64,000 bases of DNA from Novosphingobium guangzhouense (GTDB lineage Bacteria; Pseudomonadota; Alphaproteobacteria; Sphingomonadales; Sphingomonadaceae), in contig NZ_LYMM01000106.1 of the NCBI RefSeq assembly GCF_002896965.1, positions 62,001 through 126,000 of the forward strand, read 5' to 3'. Positions 63,341-64,000 of this stretch are shown piece by piece (within the stretch, counting starts at the first letter, position 1; each line of letters starts with the position of its first letter). Position numbers and translations under genes: made by a program. The notes beneath the pieces are model-generated. The model was not told the DNA's origin, ran no database searches, and worked only from the letters and a program-made list of their open reading frames with translations.

Positions 63341-64000
63341 ATGAGCGGCCCCACCATGACCGTCTCTTCCGATCTTCTTTCCGGGCTCGACCCCGCAGAC
63401 CTGTTTCAGCTTGATGCCCCGCTTTCCGGCCGCCGCGTGGTGGTGGCCATGTCGGGCGGGGTGGACAGCTCCGTTGTGGCGGCACTGGCCGCCGCCAGCG
63501 GCGCGGAAGTGATCGGTGTGACGCTTCAGCTCTATGATTATGGCGCCGCGACCGGTCGCAAGGGCGCTTGCTGCGCGGGCGACGATATCCGCGATGCGCG
63601 TGCGGTGGCCGATCGGCTCGGCATTGCCCACTATGTCTTCGACCATGAAAGCGCCTTCCGCGAAGAGGTGGTTGAGCGGTTCGCCGATGACTATCTCGCC
63701 GGGCGCACGCCGATCCCCTGCATCCGCTGCAACATGGGCCCCAAGTTCACAGACCTGCTCAGCATGGCGCGCGAACTGGGGGCGGACTGCCTTGCAACCG
63801 GCCACTATGTTCGCCGCGTGATCGGCGCGGCCGGTTCGGAACTGCATCGCGCGCTCGATCCGGCGCGGGACCAGAGCTACTTCCTCTACGGCACCACCGA
63901 GGCCCAGCTTGATTTCCTGCGTTTCCCCCTTGGCGGCCTGCCCAAGACCGAGACGCGGCGGCTGGCCGAGGCGGCGGGCCTGCGCGTCGCCGCCAAGCCG
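63341..64000 (+). CDS. mnmA: tRNA-specific 2-thiouridylase MnmA (3' end missing)
   Basis: This frame stays open to the end of the window (220 codons) and encodes the N-terminal part of MnmA, which adds sulfur to wobble uridine 34. The PP-loop [14 protein letters not shown] binds ATP, followed by [26 protein letters not shown], the first catalytic cysteine in TPIPCIRCN with FTDLL, TGHYVRR, and [13 protein letters not shown] 63341 or ATG 63356 could be the start; neither has a strong ribosome binding site. With mnmE and mnmG it makes the xm5s2U modification. Confidence 0.93.
   Translation, partial: MSGPTMTVSSDLLSGLDPADLFQLDAPLSGRRVVVAMSGGVDSSVVAALAAASGAEVIGVTLQLYDYGAATGRKGACCAGDDIRDARAVADRLGIAHYVFDHESAFREEVVERFADDYLAGRTPIPCIRCNMGPKFTDLLSMARELGADCLATGHYVRRVIGAAGSELHRALDPARDQSYFLYGTTEAQLDFLRFPLGGLPKTETRRLAEAAGLRVAAKP

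Noticed and set aside
63248-63847. 199-codon open frame on the minus strand
   Set aside because: It is antisense to the start of mnmA, which has clear catalytic motifs and is open to the window end.

Overview
The window looks like the origin-proximal part of the chromosome of a GC-rich alphaproteobacterium in the Sphingomonadales, most like Novosphingobium or a close relative. Gene order, the DUF2497/PopZ and DUF1153/SciP family proteins, a DUF3035/BamF lipoprotein, a Xanthomonas/Caulobacter-type TonB receptor and clustered GANTC sites support this. Genus assignment is inference. I see no insertion sequence, prophage or CRISPR array.

Region 1 (1-9 kb): the 3' part of a TolC-family outer membrane protein, a PopZ-like polar organiser, small metabolic and Fe-S proteins, exonuclease III, a SleB-type wall hydrolase, and on the minus strand ptsN and the ribosome hibernation factor hpf. 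Region 2 (8-24 kb) is the replication and segregation core. A minus-strand run ppsR-maf-aroE-coaE-dnaQ diverges from hemE-hemJ-rho across a 333-bp gap that has the features of oriC: DnaA-box-like 9-mers, an AT-rich stretch and seven GANTC sites. Beyond it lies mnmE-mnmG-rsmG-parA-parB. Six near-perfect ParB binding sites (parS) lie between 10.5 and 28.2 kb, four of them inside genes.

Region 3 (24-38 kb): free-methionine sulfoxide reductase, a membrane-anchored sugar dehydrogenase of the PQQ type, a DUF815 ATPase, threonylcarbamoyl-AMP synthase, a PadR-DUF1700-DUF2807 operon with candidate operators, a metallophosphoesterase-fold protein that has lost most metal ligands, murA, galU, and an operon of TonB receptor, beta-propeller phytase and lytic transglycosylase. 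This operon is preceded by an almost perfect Pho box, suggesting a phosphate-starvation-induced phytate scavenging system. Region 4 (38-56 kb): tRNA-Thr, gpmA, purEK, folA, ribF, ileS-lspA-bamF, a CNNM/CorC-type protein, an OmpA-like lipoprotein, a zinc-peptidase/TPR protein, a CysQ-like phosphatase, sucC and etfBA. Region 5 (56-64 kb): a DUF445 protein, an RND efflux pump whose central loop carries two extra hydrophobic segments, its adaptor, a SciP-like cell-cycle regulator and the 5' part of mnmA.

The most coherent theme is chromosome biology: PopZ-like anchor, oriC, dense methylation sites, ParAB with its parS array, and the CtrA antagonist SciP all lie within 64 kb. The most interesting accessory items are the Pho-box phytase operon, a chain of tiny overlapping reading frames leading into coaE, the degenerate phosphoesterase, the enlarged RND permease, and a 23-bp motif shared by two divergent promoter regions.
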